The notes under the pieces: model-generated
Told to the model about the DNA's origin: nothing
The model's input: only the letters and a program-made list of their open reading frames with translations
Database searches by the model: none
In this document: positions 61,593 to 64,000 of the stretch, piece after piece
Position numbering within the stretch: the first letter of the stretch is position 1
How the letters are laid out: each line of letters begins with the position of its first letter
Position numbers and translations under genes: made by a program
Assembly: GCF_013179805.1 (NCBI RefSeq)
Contig: NZ_SRRZ01000003.1
Span: 1 to 64,000, forward strand
DNA from: Microcoleus asticus IPMA8
GTDB taxonomy: Bacteria > Cyanobacteriota > Cyanobacteriia > Cyanobacteriales > Microcoleaceae
Direction of reading: 5' to 3'
Length of the DNA stretch: 64,000 nt

Positions 61593-63569
61593 ATGTCCAA
61601 CGGTTACTACGGCCCATACCAAAGCCGACTATTAAATTTTATATCTAAACAATCCCGCCAAGTTGCCGACAATTGCGATCGAACTTGGCGTCAAATTAAA
61701 GAAGCAACTCTCACCGCCACGCAAATTCTGCTTTATCCAGCTTATTTGCTGGTGCAAAGTTCCCGAATGCTGGGCAGACAGTTGCGGGAATCAAGCCAAA
61801 AAGTAGATTTACCGGAACTGCAAGAATTTAGCGGCGACGAAAACCCCGATTTGCAACAAAATTGGTATCAGGGGGAAATTGCCGAGGAAAGTTCGATCGC
61901 CGAAATTTTGCACCTCGCCGAAAATTTACTAAACTCGTCGCAAACAGCGAAAACTTTAGCCAGCTTCCCGCTGTTAATTAATCAGGGAAATACTGCTAAC
62001 GATTTACATCCGGCTATCAATTTGAGCGGACAAATCGCCAAGCATCAAACCACTTCCGTCTTAGAACACCCGCTTGCTAAAACTGAATTAAAACCGCAAC
62101 CGAAAGTTGAGGGAATTGCCAGTTTTATCCCGGCCCGCACTTTAGTATTGGTCGGAAAAGAAAATCAGATATTAGATATTTTGACACCCGAACAGCAGGA
62201 AATGCTCGAAGGTCGCATAACTTGGGAAATTGCCAACACCGGACCCGAACGGCGGGAAATTACCCAAAAAGAATTAAAATTTAATCTCGGTTTGGAGTCG
62301 GCGGCCAAAAAAGCGCAGTTGCCACCGGTGCGTCGTTTTTGGGAATTGATGGCATGGCTTCAGACGAGCCCGGTTGCTTTGAAAAGAAATCAGTTTGGAG
62401 AATCAATCCTCGCAGTTAAAAAATCGATCGACCGCAATTCAATTCTAGTCCAAAAAGCCCGCGCGCAGATTGAAGCAAAAACCGCACAGCAGTCAATTGC
62501 GGCATCGAATTCGATCGACTACAATACCCCAAAACTAGAAACTGATTTTAACAGCAAGTTCGATCGACCCCCTACTCCTCTCTCCTTTGTTACATTACTC
62601 GATCGCGCCGCCGTCAACATCGAAGAATTAACCCTACCGCCAGCGGCAAAAACAATCGCCGCACCCACAGAAGCCCCCGGAGTAAAAATTAATACATCCG
62701 GTACAGACGCCAATTTAGATTTGTCCGCCCGCGAAATCCTCGAAAAATACGCTCGAAACATCGAAGGAATTATTTGGTCGTCAGTAGACCACCTCCTCGG
62801 CAAAGAAACAGCAGCAAGTGATAATACGGAAAAAGCGGTTGCTATTCAGTATTCTTTGAAACAGCGACAAGAACAAGAAAACACGCAAAAAAGCCCAGAG
62901 GTCGATAGACCCTGGCTGAACTGGCAAGACTTATTCGGGGAAGCAGCACCGCAGCATTTAATCGAGGGCAGTTCCGAACCCGAGGCAGCAGCTCAAAGCC
63001 GGGTAGCACAAGCTATCCCAAAAGTCAAGCAGGAAATTGCAGAAGAAGGAGAATTGCCAGAAGGTCGATCGACCGCAGTCTCAATCTCCCCTTACCCCGA
63101 AGCACTTCACCGCCTGCTAGGGCAGCTAAAACAGAGCTTGCTGACAAAAAGCCCAAAAAGTCAACCCCAAACAGCATCTGATTTAGCAGTTACTCAAAAA
63201 AATAGCTCTGCACTCGCAGCAGAATCAACCCCAGGGCGCGCGCCGGAAACCCAAGTGCCAAAAAACACAAACCCGAACACCCGACAAAACAGCCAATCCC
63301 CAGCAGCAATCACCGCGCAAACCAGCAGATACACCGCCGCAACCCCCGCTGCTGCCGAACCAAAAAATCAGAGCGCAGGCGTCCCACCCGAGGGCGACTA
63401 CTTAGAAACAAAAGCAGAATCGATGGGATACATTAAGCACCCGCTAGAACAAGTGCTCGAATGGCTCGATCGAGTCATGCTGCGACTAGAAAACATCGCG
63501 GAGCAACTCTGGAATTGGGCAAAGATCAACTTGCCAAAAATCCTCAAAAGCAAAGAGAAAATTGACTAA
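61593..63569 (+). CDS. Large protein of unknown function (658 aa)
   Basis: A 658-residue protein beginning MSNGYYGPYQSRLLNFISKQ. Two folded-looking parts can be seen: residues 1-70 (helix TATQILLYPAYLLVQSSRML, possibly membrane-associating) and about 175-290 (FIPARTLVLVGKENQILDIL, RFWELMAWLQTSPVAL). The middle and C-terminal parts (300-610) are Gln/Ser/Pro/Ala-rich and probably disordered, and the last 50 residues form a helix rich in Leu/Trp. I recall similar unnamed cyanobacterial proteins. The function is unknown. psbI follows 78 bp downstream on the same strand. Confidence 0.7.
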   Translation: MSNGYYGPYQSRLLNFISKQSRQVADNCDRTWRQIKEATLTATQILLYPAYLLVQSSRMLGRQLRESSQKVDLPELQEFSGDENPDLQQNWYQGEIAEESSIAEILHLAENLLNSSQTAKTLASFPLLINQGNTANDLHPAINLSGQIAKHQTTSVLEHPLAKTELKPQPKVEGIASFIPARTLVLVGKENQILDILTPEQQEMLEGRITWEIANTGPERREITQKELKFNLGLESAAKKAQLPPVRRFWELMAWLQTSPVALKRNQFGESILAVKKSIDRNSILVQKARAQIEAKTAQQSIAASNSIDYNTPKLETDFNSKFDRPPTPLSFVTLLDRAAVNIEELTLPPAAKTIAAPTEAPGVKINTSGTDANLDLSAREILEKYARNIEGIIWSSVDHLLGKETAASDNTEKAVAIQYSLKQRQEQENTQKSPEVDRPWLNWQDLFGEAAPQHLIEGSSEPEAAAQSRVAQAIPKVKQEIAEEGELPEGRSTAVSISPYPEALHRLLGQLKQSLLTKSPKSQPQTASDLAVTQKNSSALAAESTPGRAPETQVPKNTNPNTRQNSQSPAAITAQTSRYTAATPAAAEPKNQSAGVPPEGDYLETKAESMGYIKHPLEQVLEWLDRVMLRLENIAEQLWNWAKINLPKILKSKEKID

Positions 63570-63647
63570 TCTTTAGCTTATGATAAAAAAGTTGCCGCAA
63601 CAGCAGCAAATCAGCTCAGTATTATGCCATCTTTGGAGACTCCCACA

Positions 63648-63764
63648 GTGCTAACCCTCAAAATCGTAGTTAATGTAGTTGTTTTATTTTTTGTTTCCCT
63701 GTTCATCTTTGGATTTTTGTCCAATGACCCAGCCCGGAACCCCAACCGCAGAGACATGGAATAA
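63648..63764 (+). CDS. psbI: Photosystem II reaction centre protein PsbI
   Basis: A 38-residue single-helix protein (MLTLKIVVNVVVLFFVSLF, then IFGFLSNDPARNPNRRDME), matching PsbI, whose pattern is METLKITVYIVVTFFVLLFV then GFLSGDPARNPKRKDLE. It helps assemble and stabilise the photosystem II core near D1. Translation from GTG at 63648 gives the exact family length and has GGAGA eight bases upstream. An in-frame ATG at 63624 would add eight residues. Too short for most gene finders. Confidence 0.95.
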   Translation: MLTLKIVVNVVVLFFVSLFIFGFLSNDPARNPNRRDME

Positions 63765-63780
63765 ACAAGTTATCTCTGCC

Positions 63781-63819
63781 GCTTGCTGGGGGACACGCCA
63801 CCGCAGCCCCCCAGCAAGC
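63781..63819. terminator. GC-rich stem after psbI
   Basis: GCTTGCTGGGGG pairs perfectly over 12 bp with 63808-63819 across a 15-nt loop, 17 bp after the psbI stop. No T-run follows. A second small stem, ACCTCGC/GCGAGGT, lies at 63855-63875. Confidence 0.5.
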
Positions 63820-64000
63820 CCGCAAACCCGCAAAAATTAGTCGAAAAAAACTTGACCTCGCACCAGCAGCGAGGTTATCTTGTGGCGGAAGCAAGTTCTG
63901 AAAGCAGCCCTATTCCGGCGCGCCAAAGCCACGGGGAATTTTAGATATCAGATTAATGTCTAAACAGTTGCCTTTTAGATGCAAAATTTTCAATAAATTG

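Noticed and set aside
63956..64000. Possible gene starting at ATG 63956 and leaving the window
   Set aside because: Only 15 codons are visible, with a weak ribosome-binding site and no recognisable content.

Overview
The window looks like chromosome from a filamentous, oscillatorialean-type cyanobacterium (Microcoleus/Oscillatoria-like is my guess; genus not proven). The evidence is psbY and psbI, cyanobacterial groES-groEL1 behind a perfect CIRCE element, cyanobacteria-typical families (DUF928, DUF3531, DUF2993, Sll0314/Alr1548-type TPR protein, CHASE2, thioredoxin-like ferredoxin), very frequent GCGATCGC/CGATCG (HIP1-like) sites, and abundant heptanucleotide tandem repeats between genes. 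I see no rRNA, tRNA or CRISPR array.

Layout. 0-2 kb is accessory: a transposase cut by the left edge, a long hairpin, a decayed small gene, two small hypothetical genes and a 120-bp MITE-like inverted repeat. 2-4.3 kb is groEL1/groES. 4.4-9.9 kb holds a [2Fe-2S] thioredoxin-like ferredoxin, a NarL-type response regulator, a NYN-domain protein, leuA and a methyltransferase. 9.9-10.7 kb is a DUF104/PIN toxin-antitoxin pair. 10.8-13.4 kb is a leftward hydrolase-GDPD-hisC group. 13.6-24.1 kb has a phytase-like esterase, TPR protein, GNAT, ABC exporter, NurA nuclease, HAD protein and two DUF928 paralogues. 24.4-29.4 kb carries a CHASE2 membrane protein next to a ParA-like ATPase, then psbY and malQ. 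29.7-36.4 kb has rodZ overlapping a pseudouridine synthase, a DUF2993 protein, cdsA, cbiT and a PLP decarboxylase. 36.7-47.4 kb is mostly housekeeping (ychF, Nudix, rsmG, SDR, sodA, aldo/keto reductase, rpiA). 47.4-61.4 kb holds very large proteins: a GT4-TPR-TPR-GT41 glycosyltransferase, a multi-PAS/GAF diguanylate cyclase, an anion transporter and a GH38 alpha-mannosidase. The right end has a 658-residue protein of unknown function and psbI.

Most genes are single or in twos and threes; the tight couplings are GDPD/hydrolase, rodZ/pseudouridine synthase (both 4-bp ATGA overlaps) and antitoxin/PIN (7-bp overlap). Intergenic space is rich in short palindromes and heptamer, octamer and nonamer tandem repeats.

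The most notable observations are: (1) intergenic-type repeats captured inside the inter-domain linkers of two enzymes, including exactly nine heptamers (63 bp) in the ABC exporter, which could act as a slippage switch; (2) one composite repeat shared by the decarboxylase gene and the aldo/keto reductase promoter; (3) one polypeptide with two glycosyltransferase folds; (4) a CHASE2 sensor with no usual output domain beside an orphan ParA-like ATPase with Arg for the signature Lys; (5) a GAF domain in the diguanylate cyclase with a Cys-His pair where bilin-binding GAF domains carry it.
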